Source: Palsa-504 sp963790065 | GTDB taxonomy: Bacteria > Actinomycetota > Actinomycetes > Streptosporangiales > Streptosporangiaceae | Assembly: GCA_963790065.1 (NCBI GenBank) | Contig: CAWBNK010000005.1 | Coordinates: forward strand, 248,001 to 312,000 | Direction: 5' to 3' | DNA length: 64,000 nucleotides | Shown: in pieces, positions 8,680 to 17,303 of the stretch | Layout of the letters: each line of letters starts with the position of its first letter | Numbering within the stretch: position 1 is the first letter of the stretch | Made by a program: the position numbers and the translations under genes | Notes under the pieces: model-generated | The model's input: the letters and a program-made list of their open reading frames with translations, nothing else | The model's database searches: none | What the model was told of the DNA's origin: nothing

Positions 8680-10179
8680 TTGACCCGGACGCCGACTCCG
8701 GTCAACTTCACGCTGGACCTGCCCGAGTGGAACGGGTCCCGGACCAGCCAGGTGGCCTACGCACTGATCGAGGCCATCGCGGGCGGTCGGCTACACGACG
8801 GGGACCGGCTGCCGTCCACCCGGACCCTGGCCGCGACGTTCGGCCTGGCCCGCACGGCCGTGGTGGGCGCCTACGAGGAACTCACCGCGGCCGGGTTCCT
8901 GGTCGCGCACCCGGGCGGGTCGACCTACGTGGAGCATGGCGCTGCCGATGCTGCGCGTGCCGGCGCCTTCGGCCGCCCGCCGAGCCCCGAGCGCCTGGCG
9001 CCCGATCGCCAGCCTCACGAGTGTTCAGTCCCGGACCGCCCGGTCGCCGACCGCCAGTCCACCCTGATCCGCTACGACCTCCGTCCCGGCCAGGCCGATC
9101 TGGCGCTGATCTCGGCGCGGGACTGGACCCGGGCCATGCGGCTGGCCACCGCACCGGCCCGGGAGCCCGAGGACGTCACCGGCCTCCTACACGGCCACCT
9201 GGGCCGCATCTCTCACCAGGACCTGCGCCGGCAGCTCAGCGGCCACCTGCGCCGGGCCCGCGGGCTGGCCGCCGACCCGGAAGACATCTTCCTGTTCCCC
9301 AGCGTCACCAGCGCGCTGCGCGCCGTCGCTCTCACCTGCGGGCTGACCGGCCAGCCGGTGGCGTTCGAGGACCCCGGCTACGCCAAGGCCCGGCTCGCCC
9401 TGCACCAGGCGGGCGCGGTGATCCGGCCGGTGCCAGTCGACGACGACGGCATCCTGGCCGACGACCTGACGCCGAACGACCGGGCCTGCTACGTCACCCC
9501 CGCCCACCAGTTCCCGCTGGGCGGCCGGATGCCGGTGCGCCGCCGGGCCGGCCTGCTGGACTGGGCGCGCGGCGCAGGCGCCCTGGTCCTCGAGGACGAC
9601 TACGACGGCGAGTTCCGTTACGACGTCCCGCCGCTGACCCCGCTGCGCAGCATGCCCACGGCCGAACGCCACGTGGTCTACTTCGGCACCAGCTCGAAGA
9701 TCCTGTCCCGCGGGCTGCGTGTCTCGTGGGCCGTGCTGCCCGCCCGCTTCCGCGCCGCCATGACCGCCTACCTGGACTCATCCGGCGAAGACGTCAGCCA
9801 GGTTTCGACCGCCTTCCTGGCCAGCTTCATCGCCACCGGCGCGCTGACCCGCCACCAGTCCCGGGCCATGCGCACCTACCGCGCCCGGCAGGCCCGGTTC
9901 GTGGCCGCCTGCCGGGCCTGCATCCCCGCCGCCCGGACCCTCGGCATCGAGGCCGGGCTGCACGTCACCCTGGTCTTCGACCCGCCGCTGGACGACGTGG
10001 CCGCCGTGGCCCGGCTGGCCGAAGCCGGGCTGGCCTGCCTGCCGCTGTCGGAGTTCTGCGCGGGCCCGGCCCGCCGGTCCGGGCTGATCTGCGGCTACTC
10101 GCGGCTGCCCGAGACCTGGGCGGATGAGGCCGCCGCGCTGATCGGACAGGTCACCGCAGAGCTAATGGCGGTCAGCTAG
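8680..10179 (+). CDS. MocR/PdxR-type GntR regulator with aminotransferase domain
   Basis: The 499-residue protein has an N-terminal GntR winged helix (residues about 20-85: GDRLPSTRTLAATFGLARTA, then VVGAYEELTAAGFL) joined to a fold-type I aminotransferase domain. The latter shows LEDDYDGEFRYD near 310 and the PLP lysine in FGTSSKILSRGLRVSW near 345. Such regulators bind PLP and often control vitamin B6 or amine metabolism genes. The convergent neighbour is a PPOX-fold flavoprotein, the same structural class as pyridoxamine oxidase, which fits. The start is a TTG at 8680 with AAGGA about ten bases upstream. Confidence 0.87.
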   Translation: MTRTPTPVNFTLDLPEWNGSRTSQVAYALIEAIAGGRLHDGDRLPSTRTLAATFGLARTAVVGAYEELTAAGFLVAHPGGSTYVEHGAADAARAGAFGRPPSPERLAPDRQPHECSVPDRPVADRQSTLIRYDLRPGQADLALISARDWTRAMRLATAPAREPEDVTGLLHGHLGRISHQDLRRQLSGHLRRARGLAADPEDIFLFPSVTSALRAVALTCGLTGQPVAFEDPGYAKARLALHQAGAVIRPVPVDDDGILADDLTPNDRACYVTPAHQFPLGGRMPVRRRAGLLDWARGAGALVLEDDYDGEFRYDVPPLTPLRSMPTAERHVVYFGTSSKILSRGLRVSWAVLPARFRAAMTAYLDSSGEDVSQVSTAFLASFIATGALTRHQSRAMRTYRARQARFVAACRACIPAARTLGIEAGLHVTLVFDPPLDDVAAVARLAEAGLACLPLSEFCAGPARRSGLICGYSRLPETWADEAAALIGQVTAELMAVS

Positions 10180-10195
10180 CCCCAGTTAGCTGACC
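10170..10195. terminator. Bidirectional hairpin spanning two convergent stop codons
   Basis: GGTCAGCTA at 10170-10178 pairs exactly with TAGCTGACC at 10187-10195 around an 8-nt loop. Each arm contains the stop codon of one convergent gene (TAG of the MocR gene, TAA of the PPOX gene). No T tract follows on either side. Confidence 0.55.
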
Positions 10196-10872
10196 CCTTC
10201 AACTGGCCCCTTCAACTGGCCGGAGCGGCGCAGCACGCTGAGCACCGACGGCGAGACCGGCGTGTCCGGCGAGACGTGTTCCGAGGTCTGCGGAGCGCCG
10301 TAGCTGCTGACGATGGGCAGGACGCCGGTCCACAGGCCGGGATCGGCCTCGCCCGGCTCGGGTTCGCCCGGTCCTGCGTCCCGCACCTTGACCGTCCACT
10401 GGCCGTCGGCAATGTGCATGGCTAGGGCGGTGGTGGCCGCGAGCTGCTTTTTGGTATGAAAAGGCACTTCTGCCGAACGGCCCGGCGTCAGGCAGTCGGC
10501 GATCATGGTCAATGCCGCGGCGGCGTCGTCGCCGGTCAGGGCCACCAGCTGGCCGTGCACCACGGCCGACCGGTAGTTGGCGCTGGAGTCGAACATCGTA
10601 TGCCCGTAGACCCAGCCGTCCATGTGCATGACGCACAGCGCAGCCGGGGCGCCCGCGGCCACGTACCGCAGGGCCCCGGCTCCCACCGAGCCGTGCATCA
10701 GGATCCGGTCGCCGACCCGGCCGTAGAGCATCGGCACCACCCACGGCCGGCCATCGACCACCGTGCTCAAGATCCCGACGTGGTGCCCCGCGTCGAGCAC
10801 CGCGTTCAGCTCCGCGCGGTCAAACCGGGCCCGTTCCCGGTGCCGGTTGATCTGGTCAAGTTTCAGGGTCAT
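10186..10872 (-). CDS. Pyridoxamine 5'-phosphate oxidase-fold flavin-binding protein
   Basis: A 228-residue PPOX-class split-barrel protein: LNAVLDAGHHVGILSTVVDG, VVPMLYGRVGDRILMHGS and ALCVMHMDGWVYGHTMFD give the beta-barrel strands that hold flavin in this family, and NYRSAVVHGQLVAL completes it. The actinobacterial relatives bind FMN or F420; which one is not decided here. It faces a MocR regulator, the common arrangement for PPOX targets. The last codons are built from a 13-bp tandem duplication (10195-10220), which may be a recent 3' end change. Confidence 0.82.
   Translation of the reverse strand: MTLKLDQINRHRERARFDRAELNAVLDAGHHVGILSTVVDGRPWVVPMLYGRVGDRILMHGSVGAGALRYVAAGAPAALCVMHMDGWVYGHTMFDSSANYRSAVVHGQLVALTGDDAAAALTMIADCLTPGRSAEVPFHTKKQLAATTALAMHIADGQWTVKVRDAGPGEPEPGEADPGLWTGVLPIVSSYGAPQTSEHVSPDTPVSPSVLSVLRRSGQLKGPVEGVS
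10195..10220. repeat. Tandem duplication of a 13-bp unit
   Basis: CCCCTTCAACTGG occurs twice head to tail inside the last codons of the PPOX gene. Because 13 is not a multiple of three, the two copies are read in different frames in the C-terminus QLKGPVEGVS. Confidence 0.7.
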
Positions 10873-10940
10873 ATCCCCTACCCTGCGCCGCCCCCGCAGG
10901 CCTGAGCCAGACCACTATCAGCACCAGGAGCAGGCCAGAA

Positions 10941-11411
10941 TCACGGCACCCCGGGAAGGTGAGCGACCAGGCCGAGCTGGGTGAGGAGGGTGGCCTGGTC
11001 CCAGTAGATGTGCTGGCCGCGGAGGCGGAGCCGGTCGAAGTCGGTGATCACGATCGCGGACACCTCGGCCCATCGGTACGTCGGCTCGATCCCGGGCAGC
11101 AGCCAGGGCAGCGACCGGTCGTGCCGGAAGCGGACCATCGTCTCGTCGACCAGCCGGAACCGGCCGACGGTGCGGGAGATCCGGGTGCAGGCCAGGTCGC
11201 CGGGCAAGTGGGGCAGGTAATCCTCGGCGTAGAACCGGTACAGCGCGTCCCGGCCGCTGGCGCCGGCCGCGGACGGCAGATGCCGTACCGCGGGGTCGGC
11301 GGCCATCACCGCCAGCGCGGCGTCGACATCATGGCGCGTCAGCAGCGCGTCCCGGTGCTCGTCCGTCAGCCGCTCCAGCTCGTGCATGGCCGCCGAGATC
11401 GACGGCGTCAC
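10941..11411 (-). CDS. SnoaL-like / NTF2-fold protein
   Basis: A protein of about 156 residues starting at the GTG at 11411 (VTPSISAAMHELERLTDEHR). It has the pattern of NTF2-like alpha+beta cones: an N-terminal helix pair, RDALYRFYAEDYLPHL, then strands RTVGRFRLVDETMVRF and YRWAEVSAIVITDFDRL-LRGQHIYWDQA. Such proteins act as small-molecule isomerases, hydrolases or polyketide cyclases, and nothing shows which. It directly follows the ferredoxin remnant and probably shared its transcript, pointing to a former oxidative small operon. Confidence 0.7.
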   Translation of the reverse strand: MTPSISAAMHELERLTDEHRDALLTRHDVDAALAVMAADPAVRHLPSAAGASGRDALYRFYAEDYLPHLPGDLACTRISRTVGRFRLVDETMVRFRHDRSLPWLLPGIEPTYRWAEVSAIVITDFDRLRLRGQHIYWDQATLLTQLGLVAHLPGVP

Positions 11412-11611
11412 GTGCTCAGGCCGGGACTCTGGCCGATCCCGATGTAGACCGTTCCGTCCATCACCTTGACCGGATACGTGCACACGTCCTCGAGCACCGG
11501 CGCCCCGAGCGCCTTCCCGCTGACGTAATCGAAACGCCCGTTGTGCTTGGGGCACTCGATCACCCGGCCCATGACCAGCCCGTCGCACAGCAGTGTCTTC
11601 TCGTGCGTGCG
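11408..11611 (-). pseudogene. Rieske-type ferredoxin, 5' truncated
   Basis: The frame encodes THEKTLLCDGLVMGRVIECP, then KHNGRFDYVSGKALGAPV and VKVMDGTVYIGIG, the C-terminal two thirds of a Rieske [2Fe-2S] ferredoxin. The second ligand pair CPKH is present. The first ligand pair should read CTH, but the sequence reads RTH: the break falls on the Cys codon near 11609, and everything N-terminal is gone. The sequence is joined there to the end of the desaturase reading frame. A working cluster cannot form. Confidence 0.75.
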
Positions 11612-12260
11612 GGCGCCAGGTCGCCCTTGACCTCCTCGTGCAGCTCGGGCAGCCGGTAGTAGGGGACCATCGGGAACATGTGGTGCTCGACGTGGTAGTT
11701 CATGTTCCAGTACAGGAACCGGTTGATCCTGCACATCTTCACCGTGCGGGTGTTCAGCCGGTAGTCGAGCACGTTCTCGCCCATGCCGGCGTGCTGGGTG
11801 CAGCTGTAGAAGTACAGCAGCAGCGCGCCGTACAGCCGCGGTCCGCCGATCAGCAGCACGGGTGGCTCCACCGCCAGGTCGTCGGGTCGCGCATGATCAT
11901 GAACGAGGCCAGCTGGTACAGGCCCTGGTCCAGCCAGCGGCTCCTGAACGCCGTGCCGTGCCCCGCCTCGTGCCAGCGCGAATCCGACGTTGACCCGTAC
12001 AGCACCCCGTAGGCCAGGAAGAACGGCAGCGCCCACCAGGTGCCCCAGAACGCGATGCCCAGCCCGGCGAACAGTCCCAGCAGCCCCAGCCAGATGATCG
12101 TGTCCCTGATGGCCGGGTGGTCCGAGCGCCGCATCAGTTCCTTCATCCGCTTGCGCGGCACCGCGCTGCGGAACCAGTCCCCGCCCGCTAGGCCGGCCGC
12201 CACGGCCGCCTGGTTCTCCGGCCCCGTCAGGCTGTACCGTTCCAGCCGCTGCTTGTCCAC
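11612..12260 (-). pseudogene. Membrane fatty-acid desaturase with internal deletion
   Basis: The 5' part (GTG at 12260) encodes a desaturase N-terminus with membrane segments and the first histidine box (RWHEAGHGTAF), ending TTWRWSH and then a frame break near 11862. The 3' part, in another frame, resumes with VLLIGGPRLYGALLLYF and the last histidine box (NMNYHVEHHMFPMVPYYRLP). The stretch with the middle HxxHH box and two membrane helices is missing, roughly 130 residues judged against the usual family length. The gene then runs into the truncated ferredoxin. Two deletions are needed, so the gene is inactive. Confidence 0.8.
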
Positions 12261-12282
12261 GCCCGACCGCCTTCCTGCATTT

Positions 12283-12296
12283 TGGGAGCGCTCTCA
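12283..12296. promoter_or_regulatory. CebR/LacI-type operator
   Basis: TGGGAGCGCTCTCA matches the actinobacterial CebR box TGGGAGCGCTCCCA at 13 of 14 positions. It lies 23 bp upstream of the desaturase GTG and about 70 bp before the wHTH gene on the other strand. No lacI-family gene is in the window. Confidence 0.6.
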
Positions 12297-12361
12297 ACGA
12301 GCGTCAGGACGTTGGCCCTGCATTGTCAAGACATGGCCGTCGCGGGCTTGCGAGACAATGG

Positions 12362-13537
12362 ATGATCATGAGCGCTGCGTCCCCGGCCTCCCTGACCTGG
12401 GAGGGTGTCACCGCCCGGAGGATGGCCAGGCACGCCCTGGCCGAACCCGTCACCGGGCTAGGCCCAGCCGACGTCGCCGGGATGATGTGCGGCGCACACG
12501 CCCAGGTGCTCAGCGCCGCCGAACTCTCCATTACGCGGCGCATCGCCGGGGCCAGCCGGGCCGACGTGCAGCGCGCGCTGTGGCAGGAGCGCACCCTGGT
12601 CAAGACGTTCGGCCCGCGTGGCACCGTGCACCTGCTGCCCGCCGTCGATCTGCCCATGTGGACGGGTGCGCTGTCGGCCCTGCCATCGCCGGTGCCGACC
12701 CATCCAGAGGGGGTCCGCTTCACCCCTGAGCAGTCAGACGAGGTGATCGCGGCCATCGGCACCGCGCTGGCGGACGCCGAGCTGACCGTCGACGAGCTGA
12801 CCGATGCGATCGCGGACCTGGCCGGTCCGTGGGCGGTCGAGCGGACCATGGACGCCTTCCAGGACAAGTGGCCGCGCTGGCGCCAGCTCACCGGCACGGC
12901 CGCGCACCGCGGGGTGCTGTGCTTTGGGCCGGACCGGGGCCGCCGGGTAACGTACACCAACCCGCACCGATGGCTACCCGCCTTCCGCCCGGCGCCTGGC
13001 GACGAGGCGCTGGCCGCGCTGGTCACGAGCTACCTGCACGCATACGGCCCGGCCACGCCGCAGCACTTCGCCAAGTGGCTCGGCACCTCCCCGAGGTACG
13101 CCACAGACCTGTTCGGCGCACTAGCCGACAGGCTCGAGCGGGTCGAGCTGGACGGCGAGCCGGCCTGGACCGTCGCCGACGATACCGGGACGCCGCCCGA
13201 GCCACACCGCGGCCTGCGGCTGCTGCCCTACTTCGACGCCTACGTCGTCGCCGGGCAGCCCCGACACCGGCTGTACCCGGGTCCGGCCTCCGCCCGCGCG
13301 CTCACCCCAGTCGGCCAGGCCGGCAATTACCCTGTGCTCCTCATCGACGGAGTGGTCGGCGGTGTCTGGCACCAGCGGCGCTCCGGTCGCAGACTGGCTA
13401 TCACCGTCGAGCCCCTGCGCAAGCTCAGCACCTCACAACTCGCGCAGCTCCACGATGAGATCGCCCTGGTAGGCACGGTCATGGAGGCGACGGCGACGCT
13501 GACCCTAGGCCCGGTGACCGTGGGCGCGCACGCCTGA
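12362..13537 (+). CDS. Winged-helix DNA-binding protein of the AlkZ/YcaQ-like (HTH_42) family
   Basis: About 391 residues. It shows the HTH_42 signature: ITRRIAGASRADVQRALWQE, then RTLVKTFGPRGTVHLLPAVD near residue 80 and RWLPAFRPAPGDEALAALVT in the middle. AlkZ and YcaQ are glycosylases of this fold that excise alkylated bases or crosslinks using a QxQ or QxD motif; here the matching segment reads FGPRGTVHLL, as in the more distant actinobacterial group. Glycosylase activity is therefore not assured. Starts at 12362 and 12368 are equally possible (MIMSAAS). Confidence 0.78.
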   Translation: MIMSAASPASLTWEGVTARRMARHALAEPVTGLGPADVAGMMCGAHAQVLSAAELSITRRIAGASRADVQRALWQERTLVKTFGPRGTVHLLPAVDLPMWTGALSALPSPVPTHPEGVRFTPEQSDEVIAAIGTALADAELTVDELTDAIADLAGPWAVERTMDAFQDKWPRWRQLTGTAAHRGVLCFGPDRGRRVTYTNPHRWLPAFRPAPGDEALAALVTSYLHAYGPATPQHFAKWLGTSPRYATDLFGALADRLERVELDGEPAWTVADDTGTPPEPHRGLRLLPYFDAYVVAGQPRHRLYPGPASARALTPVGQAGNYPVLLIDGVVGGVWHQRRSGRRLAITVEPLRKLSTSQLAQLHDEIALVGTVMEATATLTLGPVTVGAHA

Positions 13538-13908
13538 GTGTGCACGAAGGGCTCGGGCTACGAACGAGAACTTGGTGTTAGCATCAGCCGATCTGGAAAG
13601 TTTGTCCAGAAGACGGGTAGTACATCCACTATGTTGCCGCACAGGTTCCGGCGCCGCACCGCCCACCTGGCACTTTGCACTCCTGCTATCTCCGCGACGT
13701 CCGTCCACCCGCGCCGCGCCGGCCCCGGCATCTCACGCTCACCGTCCCGCAAGTTCCAGATCGAAGTGAGAGTCGACTCCTGAGCTGAGTGGTGGGGGAA
13801 CTGATTACCGTGGCGCCGTGGCACCATCGTGACCGCAGGCAAACATCCGACGCTCCGCTCCCGGGTGCCCCCGATAAGCCGGCACGTGGCTAGGCAGGGC
13901 GGAAAGGA
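13538..13908. other. Intergenic stretch without recognisable genes
   Basis: About 370 bp between the wHTH gene and the GNAT gene. Open frames here are short and show no similarity or ribosome binding site. GC falls toward the right, where the lower-GC patch begins. The last bases carry GGCGGAAAGGA, the ribosome binding site of the GNAT gene. Confidence 0.5.
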
Positions 13909-14550
13909 ATGACCGAGTATCCCCGCGGGAGTGAGCCTCCCACTGGAATAACCGCGGCCGCCTCGCTCCGCTGGGACGCCCAGATGCTGCAAGAAGCGAT
14001 GCGCAAGGCCATCCGTACCTCTCCAGAGTCCTTCCTCATGACCGTAGAGGAAGTCAAGGCGCGGCCGCTGGATTCCTGGATCGAAGAGATATGGTCATCG
14101 ACCTGGGCCGTGGCTCAGCAGAACGGCCAAGTCGTCGGCATCGTGGCCGCCAAGCGCCCGGACCGAGCTAAAGACGTGGAAGACGAGATGGTTACCCGTT
14201 ATATCGAGTCGGTCTGGATCGATCCCGATCTCCGCCGCCAGGGTCTGGGCGCGCGCCTGATCAAATACCTGCTGGGAGTGGAATATCAAAAAAACCAGCG
14301 TGTTAGGCATTTCCGGCTCTGGGTCTTCCCGACGAACTCGACCGCTGTCAGCCTCTACGAGCGCATGGGTTTCGCGCCAACACCAGAGGTGAACGAGCAC
14401 GAAGACAAGACCGAAGTGAAGTATCGCCTGGACTTCGACTCCCCAATTCATGCAGCCGTTGTCCTGGCGGTGAACGAGGCGATCCGCCGCGATGACAGGC
14501 GCCAGTACGGCGTGACCTATCGCGTTCTAGGCGAACCCGATTCACCCTAG
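13909..14550 (+). CDS. GNAT-family N-acetyltransferase
   Basis: The 213-residue protein has the GNAT acetyl-CoA motif in ESVWIDPDLRRQGLGARLIK near residue 100 (R-R-Q-G-L-G-A) and motif B in FRLWVFPTNSTAVSLYERMG, including the Tyr often used as general acid. It opens the lower-GC patch. An AAAGGA directly before the ATG is a close but usable ribosome binding site. Its acceptor is unknown. Confidence 0.82.
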   Translation: MTEYPRGSEPPTGITAAASLRWDAQMLQEAMRKAIRTSPESFLMTVEEVKARPLDSWIEEIWSSTWAVAQQNGQVVGIVAAKRPDRAKDVEDEMVTRYIESVWIDPDLRRQGLGARLIKYLLGVEYQKNQRVRHFRLWVFPTNSTAVSLYERMGFAPTPEVNEHEDKTEVKYRLDFDSPIHAAVVLAVNEAIRRDDRRQYGVTYRVLGEPDSP

Positions 14551-14568
14551 CCGAGGCTCAACTCGCAT

Positions 14569-15879
14569 TCACCGCCAGCGGTGGTTGTCGCTAGCGCTTG
14601 CTGCGGTCCCAACCAATGCCTCCTTAGACTCGGGAGCGGGAGCGGGAACGGCTTCGTTCGATTGTTGGTCGACGGCCGCTGGAACTCGGCACTCTGACAT
14701 GACTTTCAGGATGTCGAATCGCGGAATCGTGACCGGGCCGGCCACGAAGGTCGATGCCGTCTCGTTCGGCCGTGACCAGATCTTCGTAGTGTTCTTTGCT
14801 GGCTGGGCGGGGGCGAGGCGCAGTTCCCGCAGAGCTTCCTCTACGGTGAGCATCTCTGGTATTTCGGCCGCTCGCCGCTTCCAGTCCGTCAGGTCCTTAC
14901 GCCACGCCTGGACGTAGCGCTCGCACAGGTCAGGCTTTATTGTAAGCAGGCACTTCTCGGCCGCTTGCACCGATACCAGCACCTCCGCGCGCATCTGAGG
15001 ATGAGCGTTGGGCAAGCGTGTGATGACGGCTTCGAGGAAAGTTCGGCGAGCTTCCAGGAAGGTTGCCCAGTATTCACGCGTCGCCTGCTCTACATCAAGG
15101 CCAAGGTGCAGTAGGGTGTATAGCCCTTCCGCGATGACGTCGCCGAACTCCTGCCATGCCGCTCGCTGCGCGAACGCGAAGGGATAGTAACAGAGTTGCG
15201 TGGCTTCCAGGCCCGAATTAGCTAGTTGCCCCTTCGAGGCGTAGTCATAGAAGAAGAGCCAGTCCTCGTTGTAGATGTCGGGGAAGAATCCGATGTCCGC
15301 CGCGGTGTCCACAGCCAAGACGGCACCGCTCACGAAGACGTCCTGAAACCCTGCGGTCATCCTGTTGGCATGGCAGACAATTGAGTTATCTGGGAAATCG
15401 GTCACCCGCAGACCGGCCGCAGAGAAAGACCCGAGCATGTCGATCGTGGTCTGCAGATCGGGGGAGGAGATATCTCTTATGTCGTCGTCAAGGAAAAGGA
15501 TTTGACGCCACTTCAGCATTCGTGCCAGAACCAGGCCGATGTTTCGCTTCATGCTGAGATCAGTAGTAAAGAAGGTGCAGGCTTCGGGTAGCTGATTTTG
15601 GATGGATAGCAACTCCGGGAAAGTGAGCAGCTCGTGTGAATATCCAGGCGGCACGTGGATAACGGTGGCATTTCGGAATGAGCGGGCGGCCAGGAACTTC
15701 CGTACTTCGGTGGCATGCTGGCGCTTGCTGCACAGGATAAGCAGCCAGCAACCTGCGGCGCGGGCCAGCGTGACGGCATGATCTAGGTGGGCTGCGGGAC
15801 GTGACGCGGGGACGATTATTGCGTCGAGCTTTAGCCCCGCGGACGGGGCGTCATGCGGGCCCGTCCGCGGGGTGAGCAC
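14569..15879 (-). CDS. Glycosyltransferase-like protein (GT-A fold), uncharacterised
   Basis: I do not recognise this 436-residue protein by name. It opens with a Rossmann-type strand/helix pair (DAIIVPASRPAAHLDHAVTL, then CWLLILCSKR). Around residue 125 it has KWRQILFLDDDIRDI, a DxD-like metal site, and around 200-215 IGFFPDIYNEDWLFFYDYA, where GT2-family enzymes keep their acidic acceptor motif. The C-terminal 80 residues are Pro/Ala/Glu-rich and look disordered. It lies 92 bp behind the HTH-sensor gene on the same strand, and both are lower in GC than the flanks, so they probably arrived together. Confidence 0.55.
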   Translation of the reverse strand: MLTPRTGPHDAPSAGLKLDAIIVPASRPAAHLDHAVTLARAAGCWLLILCSKRQHATEVRKFLAARSFRNATVIHVPPGYSHELLTFPELLSIQNQLPEACTFFTTDLSMKRNIGLVLARMLKWRQILFLDDDIRDISSPDLQTTIDMLGSFSAAGLRVTDFPDNSIVCHANRMTAGFQDVFVSGAVLAVDTAADIGFFPDIYNEDWLFFYDYASKGQLANSGLEATQLCYYPFAFAQRAAWQEFGDVIAEGLYTLLHLGLDVEQATREYWATFLEARRTFLEAVITRLPNAHPQMRAEVLVSVQAAEKCLLTIKPDLCERYVQAWRKDLTDWKRRAAEIPEMLTVEEALRELRLAPAQPAKNTTKIWSRPNETASTFVAGPVTIPRFDILKVMSECRVPAAVDQQSNEAVPAPAPESKEALVGTAASASDNHRWR

Positions 15880-15971
15880 GCTGTGTGTGACGTGCTGTCT
15901 GATGCCCTCCTGAGAACTGAGTCATCAGAATCCCCGCCTTCCGGTCGGGGAGAGCTCGAGGGCGGAGGCGA

Positions 15972-17033
15972 TCATGCGGCCGGCGCCCATTGGTATAGGA
16001 CTGCGTCCGGACCGTTGAAGTCTGGCGTCACCGCCTTGTTCTTGATCAACCTGACCGACATAAGAAGCACGAACGATTTGACGTCGCCGAACTTCGTCGC
16101 AACGTAACGTTCATTAGCGTCACGCAATCGCGCGTCGGTAAGGGTGCGTACCGCGCCGTAGACGCCCCGGCTGTGGATACCGTTACATATGGTCAGGGTG
16201 AGGCTTGAATTATTCGGGTTCGGCACCCGGGCAAGCAGGCCGACATCCTCAACCAGCGCCTGCTTGTCGTCGCCCGCAAATATCGGCCAGAACTGTCGCT
16301 CTTCTCCGTCGATCTCAGCGATGAAGATATCGCCGGACTTGAGCCCTGCGTCAGTGACCTGCCTGACGGGCAGATTGGCCATATCGGACAGCCTCTCGGT
16401 TATCTCGTTCCACGCCACGCCGCCCATGACGATGATGTGTCCCGTGAGATCATCGGCTTCTATCTCAGCAGGAGTTTTGAAGTGCACGGTCGCGGATGGA
16501 TTTTCTGCCCGTATATGACCGAAAAGTTCTATCAGGGCGTCCGCGTCGGCGTAGGTGTGGAGTTCCGTGTAGTTGGGGTTTGACGTATCTCCGAACGACC
16601 CGATCTGGTCGCTAGGGAGCCGCGCGCAGAAAATAGTCACCAAATCGGCGTCTGGGAAATGCCAGGTTCGATGGAATGCCGGCTCTTTCTCTGCGGATTC
16701 ACCGCTCACTGCACTCCTGAGCCGAAGGAGTTCCGCTTCTAGTTTGTCGTAGGCCTTTTTTTCGTCTGCTGTGAGTTCTTCAAGCGGAAGTAGTGTTGGC
16801 GTTCCTTCAATCGATCGGGACGTGCTGAAGAAACGCGCGTAAGCCAGGATCCGGTGCAGAGGGGGCAGTTTTGGCGAGGTGAGATTTTCCCATGACGATA
16901 CCGTGGCAGACGCCAGTTTCTCCTCGGTGCTGAAGGCCGTGGCCAACTTCTTCTGAGTCAGCCGCGGCCGACTCTCCCGAAGGTGTCGAAGCCGTTGGGC
17001 GAGTTGGAGGGCGGCGGGAGGCGCCGGGTGCAT
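15972..17033 (-). CDS. XRE-type HTH protein with C-terminal sensor domain
   Basis: The 353-residue protein starts with a Cro/CI-type HTH (LAQRLRHLRESRPRLTQKKL, then ASATVSSWENLTSPKLPPLH). A short helical linker (residues about 85-110) leads to a domain of about 240 residues with strands ADLVTIFCARLPSD, LTGHIIVMGGVAWNEITERL and SLTLTICNGIHSRGVYGAV. I know this architecture as a recurrent, uncharacterised actinobacterial regulator type; the C-terminal domain looks like a nucleotide- or ligand-binding Rossmann fold. The ribosome binding site GGGGGAGGTGA precedes the ATG. It is divergent from the sigma-like gene across 270 bp. Confidence 0.6.
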   Translation of the reverse strand: MHPAPPAALQLAQRLRHLRESRPRLTQKKLATAFSTEEKLASATVSSWENLTSPKLPPLHRILAYARFFSTSRSIEGTPTLLPLEELTADEKKAYDKLEAELLRLRSAVSGESAEKEPAFHRTWHFPDADLVTIFCARLPSDQIGSFGDTSNPNYTELHTYADADALIELFGHIRAENPSATVHFKTPAEIEADDLTGHIIVMGGVAWNEITERLSDMANLPVRQVTDAGLKSGDIFIAEIDGEERQFWPIFAGDDKQALVEDVGLLARVPNPNNSSLTLTICNGIHSRGVYGAVRTLTDARLRDANERYVATKFGDVKSFVLLMSVRLIKNKAVTPDFNGPDAVLYQWAPAA

Positions 17034-17303
17034 CTACAGGTCACCTCCCCCGGGAGCGCGGTTGGCGATTGCGCGGAGACGCGCCACCGCCCGCCAGCGG
17101 TCTCGAAGCCATTCACGCACAGTAGTCCACCCCGGCCTGCAGAAGCTAGGTCTTTGGCTCATCTATTGAGATCGAGTCCAGGCCTGTCTATCATAGTATC
17201 AGCTTCAACACCAAATTCTAATAGAGTCTGCTGAGTTTTGGTAGACACGAGTAGAGTTCTCAAGACTCGAGCAAGATCGTCTGTACTGCCCTGGGGGTGC
17301 GCA
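17034..17303. promoter_or_regulatory. Divergent control region between HTH-sensor and sigma-like genes
   Basis: The right half (17160-17280) is much richer in A+T than its surroundings. It contains the imperfect inverted pair CGAGT/ACTCG around AGAGTTCTCA (about 17249-17270), a plausible HTH operator next to the gene at 17304. No coding sequence is seen. Confidence 0.35.
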
